A stretch of DNA of 47,332 bases from Acidimicrobiales bacterium (GCA_030039755.1 JASHUY010000106.1:1-47332); one strand, 5' to 3'; numbered from the stretch's first letter, positions 8,758-18,064 are shown. The notes: a model not told the origin generated them from the sequence alone. Made by a program: numbers and translations.

Positions 8758-9581
8758 AGACCGCCGACGCGCGCGCTGGCCGTCGCCCGGGCGGGCCCGC
8801 TCCGGCGGACCAGGAGGAGAAGGCGGCTTGTGTCGAGTGCAGCGCGCCACCGGCGGCATCCGAGGATGGCGGTTACCTCTCGCCGACCCAAGTCGAGCAG
8901 CGGATTCGGAAGCTGCGAATCGTCGCGATCCTCCGTCTCGACGGCAGTGGGCTTTCGAGCGCGACGGCAGTCGACCGCGCAACCCGTCTTTGCGAGACGC
9001 TCGCTGAGTCGGGCATTCGGGTCGTCGAGTTCACTATCAACCGACCCCACGCCCTCGAGTCGATCGCGGGCATCGCCGCACGCCTTGGCGACCGCGTGCT
9101 CGTGGGCGGCGGGACCGTCCTCGACGAGTCTTCCGTCGATGCGGTCGCCGACGCCGGCGCCCAATTCTGTGTATCGCCGCACGTCGGTCCTTCCGTCGTC
9201 GCTGCGTGCGGGCGTCGGGGTCTGCTAGCAGTCCCTGGCGTTCTTAGCCCCACGGAAGTGGTGAAGTCGATGTCCCTGGGGCTCGGCATGGTGAAGCTCT
9301 TTCCGGCCGAGCCCCTCGGACCTTCCTATCTCGCGGCGCTTTGTGCGCCGTTTGGCACGATCGGCTTCATGCCCACCGGCGGTATCGACCACGCCAACGC
9401 GGCGAGGTGGCTCGCCGCGGGGGCGGTGGCACTCGGGGTGGGTTCATCGCTCGTGCCCCCCGACGGTTCCCTAGAGGGAGTCGCCGAGCGAGCTCGCCAG
9501 CTCGTCTTGGCGGTCGGTTCGCGTTCCCCGGCTCATGGTGCCGACGCCCTTAGCGCGTCGGCGGTGCACCGTCCGGAATGA
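8754..9581 (+). CDS. KDPG/KHG-type aldolase
   Basis: Class I aldolase of the 2-keto-3-deoxy-6-phosphogluconate family, expected to split a phosphorylated keto-deoxy sugar acid into pyruvate and glyceraldehyde 3-phosphate. It shows IVAILRLD, the catalytic Glu in VVEFTIN (residue 92), GGGTVLDE, CVSPHV, VPGVLSPTEV and the Schiff-base lysine in MVKLFPAE (residue 181), ending with FMPTGGID. At 275 residues it is longer than the usual 200-215 because of a leader of about 45 residues rich in Ala and Pro. The TTG start overlaps the kinase stop (TTGA), indicating translational coupling; a later start would shorten the leader. Together with the kinase it forms the lower half of an Entner-Doudoroff-like branch. 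Confidence 0.88.
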   Translation: MKTADARAGRRPGGPAPADQEEKAACVECSAPPAASEDGGYLSPTQVEQRIRKLRIVAILRLDGSGLSSATAVDRATRLCETLAESGIRVVEFTINRPHALESIAGIAARLGDRVLVGGGTVLDESSVDAVADAGAQFCVSPHVGPSVVAACGRRGLLAVPGVLSPTEVVKSMSLGLGMVKLFPAEPLGPSYLAALCAPFGTIGFMPTGGIDHANAARWLAAGAVALGVGSSLVPPDGSLEGVAERARQLVLAVGSRSPAHGADALSASAVHRPE

Positions 9582-10762
9582 CCATGCGCGTTCCAAAGAC
9601 CGGGCGAGGTGGTGCCGCGCTGGTCGCGGATCGAGCGGCCATGCCACGTTCAGGTATCCGCGCCTTCATGGACCTCGCGTGGGCGGCGGGTGACGTAATC
9701 CACCTGGAGGTCGGCGAACCGAACTTCGCCACGCCACCCCATGTCGTCGAGGCGGCCCACCGAGCCGCCCTCAATGGCTCGACGAAGTATGTGCCGAACG
9801 CGGGTGTCCCTGAGTTGCGGACGGCAATCGCCGACAAGCTCCGCCAGCGGAACAGCATCGCAGAGGCGCGTCCGGACGACGTCGTCGTGACCGTTGGTGG
9901 TGCAGAGGCGCTGTACGTCAGCCTGCTTGCCATGGTGGAGCCGGGGGACGGAGTGCTCATCCCCGACCCGGGCTGGCCAAACTTCCGCATGATCGCGACC
10001 CTCGTCGGAGCCGAGCAGCAGCCCTACCGCCTCCGGCCCGAGGACAGTTTCCTGCCGTCCCTCGACGAGCTCGACCGTGCTGCCACCTCGGCCACCCGGG
10101 CGGTGATCGTGAACTCGCCTTCGAACCCGCTCGGCACCGTGCTCGACTGCCACCGCGCAAGTGAGCTCCTGGGGTGGGCGGCGAAGCGCGGCATCTGGGT
10201 GGTCTCCGACGAGTGCTACGACGAGTTGGTTTACATTGACGGCGCCAAGAGCCTGGCATCGCTTCCGGGTGCCGAGTGCGTGGTTTCGTGCTTTAGCTTC
10301 TCCAAGACCTACGCCATGACGGGTTGGCGGGTGGGCTACGTCCACGCGTCTCGTCCCGACGTCGTGGACCTCATCACCAAACTGCAGGAGCCGGTCATAG
10401 CGTGCGTCAACGCGCCGGCCCAAGCGGCCGCGATCGCTGCGCTCACCGGACCACAGGAAGTCGTCGCCGGGATGCGCGACGCCTATCGCCGTCGCCGCGA
10501 CGCGGCGGCGTCTCTTCTCCGATCACACGGCGTTTCAGTACTAGAGCCGGCTGGTGCGTTCTACTTGTGGGTCGACACGGCGCCGTGGGCGGACGACGAC
10601 TGGCAACTCGCGCACGATCTGCTGACGAACAGTCGAGTTGCCGTCGCGCCAGGCTCTGCCTTCGGGGCCGGTGGCAGGGGATTTCTGCGCCTCTCGCTGG
10701 CCACCGAGGAGTCGGTTCTCCTGGAGGGTTGCAGGAAGATCCTTGGGCACCTCAGTCCGTGA
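9578..10762 (+). CDS. PLP-dependent aminotransferase, class I/II
   Basis: Fold-type I aminotransferase of the aspartate aminotransferase superfamily. It shows LEVGEPNFATPPHV at the N-terminus, TVGGAEALYVSL, the PGWPNF aromatic stacking loop, NSPSNPLGT, SDECYDELVY with the PLP-nitrogen Asp, and SFSKTYAMTGWRVGY with the Schiff-base Lys243. A C-terminal FLRLSLA supplies the Arg that binds the substrate carboxylate. Length (394) is normal. The start overlaps the aldolase stop as ATGA. It could remove the amino group from the substrate before or after the kinase and aldolase steps; the amino donor cannot be read from the sequence. Confidence 0.9.
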   Translation: MTMRVPKTGRGGAALVADRAAMPRSGIRAFMDLAWAAGDVIHLEVGEPNFATPPHVVEAAHRAALNGSTKYVPNAGVPELRTAIADKLRQRNSIAEARPDDVVVTVGGAEALYVSLLAMVEPGDGVLIPDPGWPNFRMIATLVGAEQQPYRLRPEDSFLPSLDELDRAATSATRAVIVNSPSNPLGTVLDCHRASELLGWAAKRGIWVVSDECYDELVYIDGAKSLASLPGAECVVSCFSFSKTYAMTGWRVGYVHASRPDVVDLITKLQEPVIACVNAPAQAAAIAALTGPQEVVAGMRDAYRRRRDAAASLLRSHGVSVLEPAGAFYLWVDTAPWADDDWQLAHDLLTNSRVAVAPGSAFGAGGRGFLRLSLATEESVLLEGCRKILGHLSP

Positions 10763-10803
10763 TGTGGCTCGCACGGAACGCGTGGGGTACCATATCCCCG
10801 ATA

Positions 10804-10820
10804 TTGGACACTGCGTCCAA
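10804..10820. promoter_or_regulatory. Candidate IclR-type operator, copy 2 (perfect)
   Basis: TTGGAC-ACTGC-GTCCAA is a perfect 6+6 inverted repeat with a five-base spacer, 60 bp before the ATG of the binding-protein gene. The core TGGAC-N5-GTCCA is identical to that at 19682. GGGG...CCCC arms lie just upstream at 10785-10800. Confidence 0.7.
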
Positions 10821-10880
10821 GAATTGACGAAACCCGCCGAGCGGGAGCTCCGTTCGGCGGCGGACAAAGGGGGGTATGCG

Positions 10881-12584
10881 ATGAACGACGACGGCAACGG
10901 AGAGAGCAACAGCCCCAACCGTCTCTCGCGTCGCGATTTCTTAGCCCGGGCAGGCGCACTCGGCGTCGCGCTGCCATTCGCGGGCGGGCTGCTCGATTCC
11001 GTGGAAGCGGGTGCCTCCGAGACGCGTCAAAGCCGCCGCCGCACCGGGTCCTCAACGGGTGCCGGATCCTCGAAGGGTCTCGTCATCGGCCTGGCGACAG
11101 ACATAGACACCCTGGACCCGATCTCCTTCCGTTCCACAGCCGCCTACGAAACGGTGATCCAGGCTTACCAGGAGCCCGTCACAAACAAGGTTGTCACTTC
11201 GCACGGGATCCTCGAAGGCGTAGCGGGAGCACTCGTTCCCAGCTTGGCGTCGAAGTTCTCGATTTCGCCTGACGCCAGCGTCTACACGTTCACGGTGCGC
11301 CCGGGTGCGAAGTTTTCCAATGGGATGCCGGTTACCGCTGCGGACTTTCAGTATAGCTACACCCGTGCTCTCGAGGGCCCCGGATACGCGTCATTACTCG
11401 TGAGTCTGCTTGGTGTGAAGGACGCTAGCCAGTTCAAGGTGACGGGTCCTATGACATTCGAGGTTCACCTCTCGGCGCCAAACCCGATGGGGAGCTACTT
11501 GATTCCGCTCTCAGTGCTGGTCATTTTCAATGAAACGGTCTCGAAGGAGCATGCCACGAGCTCCGACCCCTGGGCCACGGACTTTTATCGAACCCACATG
11601 GTCGGGACGGGACCCTACATCCAGAGTTCCACATGGCAACCCGGTGTTCAGTACCTTCTCGAGCGGAATCCTCACTACTGGAACAACTCCCAGGTAAAGA
11701 ACAGCGGCGTGCTCATGAAGTACATCCCTGACGAGGACGACCGGGCCCTCCTAGTCGAGCAGGGTGCGATCGACGTTGCCTTTGGCCTGCCCGCCTCGAA
11801 GCTCCACTCGCTCCGCAGTTCTGCAGGCGTGAAACTCATCAACACGCCGAGCCGGAGCTGGAACTACTTGGGCATGAACACTAAGATGAAGCCATTCGAC
11901 GATGTTCGTGTACGGCAGGCGATCGCCTACGCCATGCCCTACGACGAGCTGATCCAGTCGGCGCTCTACGGATTCGCCTCGCCGCTCAAAGGTATCCTCG
12001 CCACAGGGACGCCCACCCTCGATACGAGCGTGTGGCCTTACAAGACCGACGTCGACAAAGCGAAGCAGCTCCTCGCCAAGGCCGGCTACCCGAAAGGCTT
12101 CTCCTCGACGCTCTCCGTGTCGGTGTCGAAAGCGAACACAGTCACATGCGCAACCTACATCCAGGCGGCGCTGGCGAAAGTGGGAATCACAGTGAAGATC
12201 AGCCAGCTGTCGACAGCGGACTTCCGCACAAAAACGGACGCCGGCGAGCTGCCGATGGTCCTCACATTCTGGTACTCGTGGGTCGACGACCCGTTCTACC
12301 AGATGTACTGGCTGCTTGACTCGAAGAACGCCGAAAAGGGAGGCAGCAACTTCGCCAAGTTCACGAATGCCACGATCGACAAGCTCATCACAACCGGGTT
12401 CTACGAGTCCAACGCCACAGAGCGGGCTCGGCTCAGCCGCGAGGTTCAGACGCTCTTCGCCCAACAGGTACCCTATGTCCCGCTGTACTCAGAGAACTTC
12501 AGCCTCGCAGTCGGAAAGCAGGTTCAGGGGCTCAATCTGTGGCCAGACGAGTACGTCCGGTTCTCGCTGCTGAGCAAGAGCTGA
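10881..12584 (+). CDS. Peptide/nickel-type ABC transporter substrate-binding protein, Tat-exported
   Basis: Extracytoplasmic solute receptor of the SBP_bac_5 family, which binds di- and oligopeptides, nickel complexes and various sugars or amino-sugar compounds. The N-terminus has a twin-arginine signal, LSRRDFLARAGALGVALPF (Arg17-Arg18), implying export of a folded protein. The mature part shows IDTLDPISFRS, a strand with VYTFTVRPGAKFSNGMPVTAADF, VGTGPYI, LERNPHYWN and VRQAIAYAMPYDELI, all standard for the family. ATG 10881 is preceded by AAAGGGGGG, a strong ribosome-binding site; the longer open frame upstream runs through the operator and is not coding. Its permeases and ATPases follow. 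The ligand is unknown. Confidence 0.92.
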   Translation: MNDDGNGESNSPNRLSRRDFLARAGALGVALPFAGGLLDSVEAGASETRQSRRRTGSSTGAGSSKGLVIGLATDIDTLDPISFRSTAAYETVIQAYQEPVTNKVVTSHGILEGVAGALVPSLASKFSISPDASVYTFTVRPGAKFSNGMPVTAADFQYSYTRALEGPGYASLLVSLLGVKDASQFKVTGPMTFEVHLSAPNPMGSYLIPLSVLVIFNETVSKEHATSSDPWATDFYRTHMVGTGPYIQSSTWQPGVQYLLERNPHYWNNSQVKNSGVLMKYIPDEDDRALLVEQGAIDVAFGLPASKLHSLRSSAGVKLINTPSRSWNYLGMNTKMKPFDDVRVRQAIAYAMPYDELIQSALYGFASPLKGILATGTPTLDTSVWPYKTDVDKAKQLLAKAGYPKGFSSTLSVSVSKANTVTCATYIQAALAKVGITVKISQLSTADFRTKTDAGELPMVLTFWYSWVDDPFYQMYWLLDSKNAEKGGSNFAKFTNATIDKLITTGFYESNATERARLSREVQTLFAQQVPYVPLYSENFSLAVGKQVQGLNLWPDEYVRFSLLSKS

Positions 12585-12641
12585 GGGAAGTACCAGTGCT
12601 GCTTCCGTGCTGACGAGCCGAGCGGCGTCCGCGCTCCTGAC

Positions 12642-12671
12642 GGTGCGACAATAGACGGTACCGGTCGCGCC
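12642..12671 (+). terminator. Intercistronic hairpin between binding-protein and permease genes
   Basis: GGTGCGAC (12642-12649) pairs with GTCGCGCC (12664-12671) with one G-U pair and a 14-base loop. Such a structure after a binding-protein gene often protects its mRNA or reduces read-through to the permeases. There is no U-tract, so partial termination is a guess. Confidence 0.4.
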
Positions 12672-12691
12672 ACCAGGACTGGAGAAGACAG

Positions 12692-13795
12692 ATGTTGCGC
12701 TACGTCCTGCGACGGTTAGGTTTGGCCGTCATCACGGTGGTCGGCATTGTGGTCATCGTCTTCGGCGTGACCCACATCCTGCCGGGCAACCCCGCCGTAG
12801 TACAGGTCGGCGGGTACGCCAATGCGGCGACGCTCAAGGCGGTCGAGCAGCAGATGGGCGTCAACCGTCCACTCTCCGCGCAATTCTGGGCCTACCTCGA
12901 CCAGCTGGCGCACGGTAGTCTCGGCACTAGCTTCACGACGGGCCACTCGGTCGTCTCCGATCTTTTGCAGCGGCTACCGGTGACCGTCGAACTCGCCGTG
13001 GCGGCCACGATCATCGCCACGATCGTGGGCGTGCCGCTCGGGCTCCTCGCCGGCTTGCGCGAGGGGAGACTGCCGGACTGGCTGGGACGGGTGGCGGCGA
13101 TCGTCGGCACGAGCATCCCGCTCTACTGGCTCGGGCTCGTGTTGATCGTGGTCTTCTATGTGATCTGGCACGTGGCGCCGGCGCCGTCGGGGGAGGTCAA
13201 CGCCTTCGTGACGATGCCACCGACGTACACGCACTTCCTCGTCCTCGACAGTTTGCTCGCTGGCGATTGGTCAACGTTCGCCGACGCGCTCGGCCACCTG
13301 GCCTTACCGGCGATCACCTTGGCGGTTGTCGAGACGGCGCCATTGCTCAAGATCACTCGCTCGGCGACGCTCGACGTTGTTCACAGCGATTTCGTCCGCA
13401 CTGCGCGCGCCTACGGCCTCCCTCCCCTTCAGATCTTGCGTGAAGACATCCTGCGCAATGTTGCCACGCAGGTGCTCACCTCCCTCGGCATCGTCTTCGG
13501 CTACCTCTTGGGGGGCAGCATTCTCGTCGAGCGAATCTTCAGTTGGCCGGGGATGGGTCTATACGCCTGGAATGCCGTCACGACGACGACAGTCCAGGCG
13601 ATCCAGGGCTACATCCTGACGGTGGGGCTCATTTACGTGATCTTGAACCTGGGTGTCGATCTTCTCTACGCAGTGGTGGACCCGCGGATCCGCTTCGGCG
13701 ACTCCCACGTGCAACGGCGGCCGCGTCGGCGAGCCGGTGTCTCGATGCGTCGGCTCGTTGCCGTCCGAGAGACCGAGAGCACTGGGGCAGTATGA
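12692..13795 (+). CDS. ABC transporter permease, DppB type
   Basis: Integral membrane subunit with the standard MLRYVLRRLGLAVITVVGI first helix followed by HILPGNPA, a large periplasmic loop with GVNRPLSAQFWAYL and SLGTS, and five further helices. The cytoplasmic EAA-like coupling loop reads RTARAYGLPPLQILREDILRN. It ends with ILNLGVDLLYAVVDPRIRFG, as in DppB, plus a basic 30-residue tail. Upstream GGAGAAGACAG provides a ribosome-binding site. It overlaps the next permease by four bases (ATGA). It forms the translocation pore with the next gene. Confidence 0.92.
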   Translation: MLRYVLRRLGLAVITVVGIVVIVFGVTHILPGNPAVVQVGGYANAATLKAVEQQMGVNRPLSAQFWAYLDQLAHGSLGTSFTTGHSVVSDLLQRLPVTVELAVAATIIATIVGVPLGLLAGLREGRLPDWLGRVAAIVGTSIPLYWLGLVLIVVFYVIWHVAPAPSGEVNAFVTMPPTYTHFLVLDSLLAGDWSTFADALGHLALPAITLAVVETAPLLKITRSATLDVVHSDFVRTARAYGLPPLQILREDILRNVATQVLTSLGIVFGYLLGGSILVERIFSWPGMGLYAWNAVTTTTVQAIQGYILTVGLIYVILNLGVDLLYAVVDPRIRFGDSHVQRRPRRRAGVSMRRLVAVRETESTGAV

Positions 13796-14691
13796 CGGCG
13801 CTTATAGACATCGAGCTACCCGGCGGCAAGCCGCCGTCGGTGCCGGGAGTGGCAGGGACGCGCCGTGCACGACTCGCTGCGGAGCTTCGCGCCTACCCAA
13901 ACCTGTTTGTGGGTGGGGCGCTGTTACTCGTGCTGTGCTCCCTAGTGGTGTGGGGCCAGGTCGCTCCGCCCTACAACCCCCTGGCGGTAAGCGGGACGAA
14001 CCAGCTCATGCCACCGAGCGCCGCCCACTGGTTCGGGACGGACCAGTTCGGTCGCGATGTGTTCTCGCGGGTTCTCGCCGGGGTCGGCGAGGATCTGGTG
14101 ATCGGCATCCTGGTGGCGGCCTTGGCGCTCGCGGTCGGCTCGACGATCGGCCTCTTCTCGGGGTATCTGGGTGGGAGGGTCGACGATGTGGTTATGCGCG
14201 CCGTCGACATGATGATGTCCTTCCCGTCGTTCCTCCTGGCGTTGGCGATCGCCGTCGTGCTGGGAAACAACGTGCGCAACGTGGTCGTCGCCGTTGCCGT
14301 CGCGTACACCCCGTACATCGTCCGGCTGACCCGTAGCACGGTACTCAGCGCCCGCAACGCCGACTACGTGCTCGGCGCGCGTGCCGTAGGCGCGTCCCGG
14401 TCGCGCGTCATGACCCTTCACGTTCTGCCGAACACGATCGGTCCCGCGTTGGTGCAAGCGTTCCTCATGGCCGGCTGGGCGGTTCTCGACGTCTCGGGGC
14501 TGTCGTTCCTCGGGGTGGGGATTCAGCCGCCCTCGCCCGAGCTTGGGGTGCAGATCGCTGACGGTGCCGGGTACATCACTACCGGCCAGTGGTGGGTATC
14601 GGTCTTCCCCGGTCTGGCGATCGTGATGGTGGTGTTGACGGTGAATTTCCTCGGCGACTACGTCGGCGAGAAGTTGCGCGGGCGCGGCTGA
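13792..14691 (+). CDS. ABC transporter permease, DppC type
   Basis: Second membrane subunit of the importer, 299 residues. It has the DppC landmarks HWFGTDQFGRDVFSRVLAG after the first helix, SGYLGGRVDDVVMRAVDMMMSFPSFLLALAI, the coupling loop ARAVGASRSRVMTLHVLPN and a C-terminal block NFLGDYVGEKLRGRG. The longer frame upstream overlaps the DppB gene and is not used, because ATG 13792 overlaps its stop codon and begins just before the first conserved helix. Confidence 0.93.
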   Translation: MTALIDIELPGGKPPSVPGVAGTRRARLAAELRAYPNLFVGGALLLVLCSLVVWGQVAPPYNPLAVSGTNQLMPPSAAHWFGTDQFGRDVFSRVLAGVGEDLVIGILVAALALAVGSTIGLFSGYLGGRVDDVVMRAVDMMMSFPSFLLALAIAVVLGNNVRNVVVAVAVAYTPYIVRLTRSTVLSARNADYVLGARAVGASRSRVMTLHVLPNTIGPALVQAFLMAGWAVLDVSGLSFLGVGIQPPSPELGVQIADGAGYITTGQWWVSVFPGLAIVMVVLTVNFLGDYVGEKLRGRG

Positions 14692-14692
14692 G

Positions 14693-15463
14693 GTGTCGGG
14701 TCTCGAAGTGCGCGGGTTACAAGTGGCCTTCGGTGAGCGTGAGGTGCTTCACGGCGTCGACCTCACGGTGGAACCCGGAGCCATTACGGGCCTCGTCGGT
14801 GAGAGCGGGAGCGGGAAGAGCTTGACCGCGCTCGCGGCCCTCGGCCTTTTGCCGCGCGGCGCCCGTGTGAACGGCGGCGAGATCCTGCTCGACGGCAAGC
14901 TCCTGGTTGCTCAGCGCGTTGATGCAGCCGGATCGGTACGAGGCTCTGGCATCGCCATGATCTTTCAATCTCCACGAGCAGCCCTCGATCCGCTGCTCCG
15001 TGCGGGACGACAGGTCGAGAGGGTGCTCCGCCGACGAGGAATGTCTCGGTGGGATGCTTCCGAAAGGATGCTGTCGCTACTTTCCTCCTTGGGCATGCAA
15101 GACGCACGGCAGGTGGCACGTTTGTACCCTCACGAGCTCTCAGGTGGTATGTGTCAGCGCGTGGTCATCGCCATGGCGATCGCCAGTGAGCCGCGCGTCC
15201 TACTCGCTGATGAGCCAACGACCGCGCTGGACGTCACCGTGCAGGCGGAGATCCTCGACCTGCTCGACGAGCTCCGAGAACGAACCGGGATGGGGACGCT
15301 GCTCATCTCTCACGACCTGTCGGTTGTCGCGGAACGCTGCAGCGTCATGTCGGTCATGCGGGAAGGGCGTATTGTCGACCACGGCCAGACTGCCGACGTG
15401 CTGCGCAACCCCCAGCAACCCTTCACGGCCGACCTCGTGCGAGACCTCTTGGTGACGTCGTGA
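14693..15463 (+). CDS. ABC transporter ATP-binding protein, DppD type
   Basis: Nucleotide-binding subunit with Walker A GESGSGKS (residues 36-43), Q-loop MIFQSPRAALDPL, signature LSGGMCQR, Walker B VLLADEPTTALD and the switch His in LISHDLSVV. At 256 residues it lacks the long C-terminal oligopeptide-transporter extension that the partner ATPase has. The GTG start lies one base after the permease stop codon. Confidence 0.92.
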   Translation: MSGLEVRGLQVAFGEREVLHGVDLTVEPGAITGLVGESGSGKSLTALAALGLLPRGARVNGGEILLDGKLLVAQRVDAAGSVRGSGIAMIFQSPRAALDPLLRAGRQVERVLRRRGMSRWDASERMLSLLSSLGMQDARQVARLYPHELSGGMCQRVVIAMAIASEPRVLLADEPTTALDVTVQAEILDLLDELRERTGMGTLLISHDLSVVAERCSVMSVMREGRIVDHGQTADVLRNPQQPFTADLVRDLLVTS

Positions 15464-16602
15464 GCACCTTCCGGATGCGCCCCGGCCTCGGCGCCGGACC
15501 GACGATCGTTACTGCAGCACCATCCGTCGAGCGCGCTGTGTCGGCAATCTCCGAACCAGAGCCACCGCTGCTCGAGGTGCGCGCTTTGCGACGCGATTTC
15601 CATCGGCAGGGAAGCGTCGTAAGCGCCATCGACGGAGTGGACCTGGCCGTCTACGCCGGGGACTCCCTAGGCATCATTGGCGAGAGTGGGTCGGGAAAGT
15701 CGACTCTCGCCCGATGCATCACTCGCCTTGATCGACCGACGGCTGGCACGGTGCACTTCCAGGGCCGCGACGTTACCGGATCCTCGGATCGTGCACTGTT
15801 GTGGTTCCGCCGCCAGGTCCAGCCGGTCTTTCAGGACGCGCTGACCGCGCTGAACCCGCGATGGACTGTACGTAGGCTCCTCTTCGAGCCGCTCCGGATC
15901 TACCACGAGGCGGATCAGGACGCACGCGTCGCTGTCGTCCTCGATGACGTCGGTGTTCGCCGCGAGTGGCTGAATCGTCGTCCCCACGACCTCTCAGGTG
16001 GGGAACGTCAGCGAGTCGCGATCGCGCGGGCGCTCGTCCTTCGCCCGTCTGTGCTCGTGTTGGACGAGCCGACGGCCTCCGTCGACATGTCCATGCGCCG
16101 TTCGCTTCTGGCCTTGCTCGTCCGTCTGCAGGCTGAGCACGGCCTCACGTACCTGTATATCTCGCACGACATCCGGACTGTGAAGCAGACGTGTAGCCGG
16201 ACCGTCGTGATGTACCGGGGTAGGCTGGTCGAGGAAGGTTCGACGCGTGATGTCCTGACCACTCCGGCACACGTCTACACGCGTGTCCTGGTGTCGGCTG
16301 TTCCACGTCCAGCGGCCCTGGGTAGCGCCAGGAGGTCCGACCGCCTGCGACCGCGGACGGACGGTCCCCGCCCTTCCTCGACGGTCGGCGAGAGCGCGTG
16401 CGTCTTTCTGGCTCGCTGCCCGTGTTCGCTTCCCGAGTGCGGAACGCACGTCCCCAAGGTGGACCTTGGTCGCGGCCACGTGGCGCGCTGCGTTCTGGCT
16501 GGGCGGCTTCCTCCCGACGGCGACGGAACTGGTCACTCGGCGCCGTGGGGTGGGCCAGACAACGTAGGGCCCGCAATCGAACTTGTCGAGGAGGGACGTT
16601 GA
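15460..16602 (+). CDS. ABC transporter ATP-binding protein, DppF type
   Basis: Second ATPase subunit with Walker A GESGSGKST (about 74-82), QPVFQDALTALNPRWTV, signature LSGGERQR, VLVLDEPTASVDMS and ISHDIRTV. The C-terminal extension has the family's cysteine pattern, ESACVFLARCPCSLPECG and later RCVLAG. In other members this region is the oligopeptide-transporter C-terminal domain, and in some of them it holds an iron-sulfur cluster; here only the cysteines are seen. It overlaps its neighbours by four bases on both sides (GTGA, TTGA). Confidence 0.92.
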   Translation: MSTFRMRPGLGAGPTIVTAAPSVERAVSAISEPEPPLLEVRALRRDFHRQGSVVSAIDGVDLAVYAGDSLGIIGESGSGKSTLARCITRLDRPTAGTVHFQGRDVTGSSDRALLWFRRQVQPVFQDALTALNPRWTVRRLLFEPLRIYHEADQDARVAVVLDDVGVRREWLNRRPHDLSGGERQRVAIARALVLRPSVLVLDEPTASVDMSMRRSLLALLVRLQAEHGLTYLYISHDIRTVKQTCSRTVVMYRGRLVEEGSTRDVLTTPAHVYTRVLVSAVPRPAALGSARRSDRLRPRTDGPRPSSTVGESACVFLARCPCSLPECGTHVPKVDLGRGHVARCVLAGRLPPDGDGTGHSAPWGGPDNVGPAIELVEEGR

Positions 16603-17066
16603 CGACAGATAGAGGTCGTGGGGCGCCAGGAGTGGCCCGGAATCAGGAAGCACGCACACTAGTGCTGGAGCTTCTCCGCGCGCTCCGCACCGATGGCGTG
16701 GTACCCGAGGGCGTGCTCGCAGACGGATTCCGCTGCTTCACTCCGCTGCACGACTGGCTCGAAGGAGATGAGGCGGTAGCGGCCCTTGCAAACCTTCTCG
16801 GTGTAGTCGGCGATGGCTGTCCAGGTGCCAGGGAGCCCGATACCGTCGTGGCGGGTGAGGACGCTGTAGTCGTCGAGCTACGCCTCGACACCGGGGAGCA
16901 AGGTGCTGGGAGAGTCGTGGAGAACTGGCCACCCTGCACCGCTGTCGTCATGCTGGCTGCCGATCGCATCGTCGAGGTTCGCTGCTATCTCGACCCAGCA
17001 GCGCTAGCCATCGGCGCGCAGGACCCGACAGCTCCAGGGCGGGTTGCACAGAGGCGGGCAAGGTGA
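16599..17066 (+). CDS. SnoaL/NTF2-like protein
   Basis: A 155-residue protein with the layout of an NTF2-fold polyketide-cyclase or ketosteroid-isomerase-like protein: an N-terminal helix ARTLVLELLRALRTDG, the sheet segment GFRCFTPLHDWLEGDEAVAAL, AVVVELRLDTGEQGAGRVVENWPPCTAVVML and the closing strand IVEVRCYLD. Members act as small isomerases, cyclases or hydratases, or only bind ligands; catalytic residues cannot be assigned. TTG 16599 overlaps the ATPase stop and follows GAGGAGGG. GTG 16632 is an alternative. Coupling on both sides puts it firmly in the transporter operon. Confidence 0.65.
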   Translation: MTTDRGRGAPGVARNQEARTLVLELLRALRTDGVVPEGVLADGFRCFTPLHDWLEGDEAVAALANLLGVVGDGCPGAREPDTVVAGEDAVVVELRLDTGEQGAGRVVENWPPCTAVVMLAADRIVEVRCYLDPAALAIGAQDPTAPGRVAQRRAR

Positions 17067-18064
17067 GCAAGGACAAAGGCCTTGGGCTTGTGCTCGGCAG
17101 CGCGATCGTTCCGGAAGCCCTCGCGCCTCTTGCGCGCGAAGCGGAAGAGCTCGGCTTCGACGAGCTGTGGTTCAGCGAAGACTGCTTTTTCACCGGTGGG
17201 ATCAGCGGCGCCGCCATCGCACTGGCGTCGACGGAACGCATCCGGGTGGGGCTGGGAATCGTGTCTGCGATGCTTCGCCACCCAGCCCTCCTCGCGATGG
17301 AGGTCGCCACCTTGGCGCGTGCATTCCCAGATCGTCTCACCGCAGGAGTCGGGCTGGGTGTGCCGGGATGGCTCCGGCAGGTGGGCCGCATGCCCGAGTC
17401 GCCCCTGGGGGCGGTGACTGAGTGCGTGACGGCACTGCGGCGTTTGCTCGATGGTCAGCGCATAGAGGGCAAGGGCGACTATTTCGCCTTCGATGGCGTG
17501 GCACTCGCTCACCCGGCAGGGGGCGTTCCGATCCGCCTCGGTGCGGTTGGCCGGAAGATGCTCCAGCTGTCGGGCGAGATCGCTGACGGCTCGATCCTCT
17601 CGGTTTGCGCGGGACCCGAGTACATTCGATGGGCTCGACGGCAGGTCGAGATCGGACGAGCGCGTCGGGAGGGCAAGCTGCCTCCCCACCGCATCACGGT
17701 GTTCAGTCTCTACGCCGTCGACCCCGACGGGAGCCAGGCTCGGGCCGCCGTCCGCCCGCTGCTCGCGTTCTATCTTGGTGCCGATGGGGTGAACGATCTC
17801 ACCCGCGCAGAGGGGGTGGCAGACGCAGTCGCCGAGATCTCGGGTCGCGGTGGCGTCGACGCCCTTGTAGCGGAGATCCCCGACGGGTGGCTCGATCGCC
17901 TCGCGATCTGCGGCACGCCGGAGCAGTGCGCGACGCGGATCACCGAGTTCTACGAGGCCGGTGCCGATTCCATAGCGCTGTTTCCCGTTGCCGGCGATCG
18001 GCTTTCCGAGACCGCTCAGCTCACGGCGCGCTCGGTGTTCTCTTTGCTCGAGGTGACCAAGTGA
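17063..18064 (+). CDS. Luciferase-like (LLM class) F420- or flavin-dependent oxidoreductase
   Basis: TIM-barrel oxidoreductase of the bacterial luciferase superfamily, 333 residues. Visible blocks are AREAEELGFDELWFSEDCFFTG, ALASTERIRVGLGIVSAMLRHPALLAMEVATLARAFP split by the typical strands, AGVGLGVPGW and CGTPEQCATRITEFYEAGADSIALFPV near the C-terminus. The overall pattern resembles F420-dependent methylene-H4MPT-reductase-like enzymes common in actinobacteria. It would oxidise, reduce or monooxygenate the imported compound or an intermediate. The GTG start overlaps the preceding stop. FMN versus F420 cannot be decided by eye. Confidence 0.87.
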   Translation: MSKDKGLGLVLGSAIVPEALAPLAREAEELGFDELWFSEDCFFTGGISGAAIALASTERIRVGLGIVSAMLRHPALLAMEVATLARAFPDRLTAGVGLGVPGWLRQVGRMPESPLGAVTECVTALRRLLDGQRIEGKGDYFAFDGVALAHPAGGVPIRLGAVGRKMLQLSGEIADGSILSVCAGPEYIRWARRQVEIGRARREGKLPPHRITVFSLYAVDPDGSQARAAVRPLLAFYLGADGVNDLTRAEGVADAVAEISGRGGVDALVAEIPDGWLDRLAICGTPEQCATRITEFYEAGADSIALFPVAGDRLSETAQLTARSVFSLLEVTK

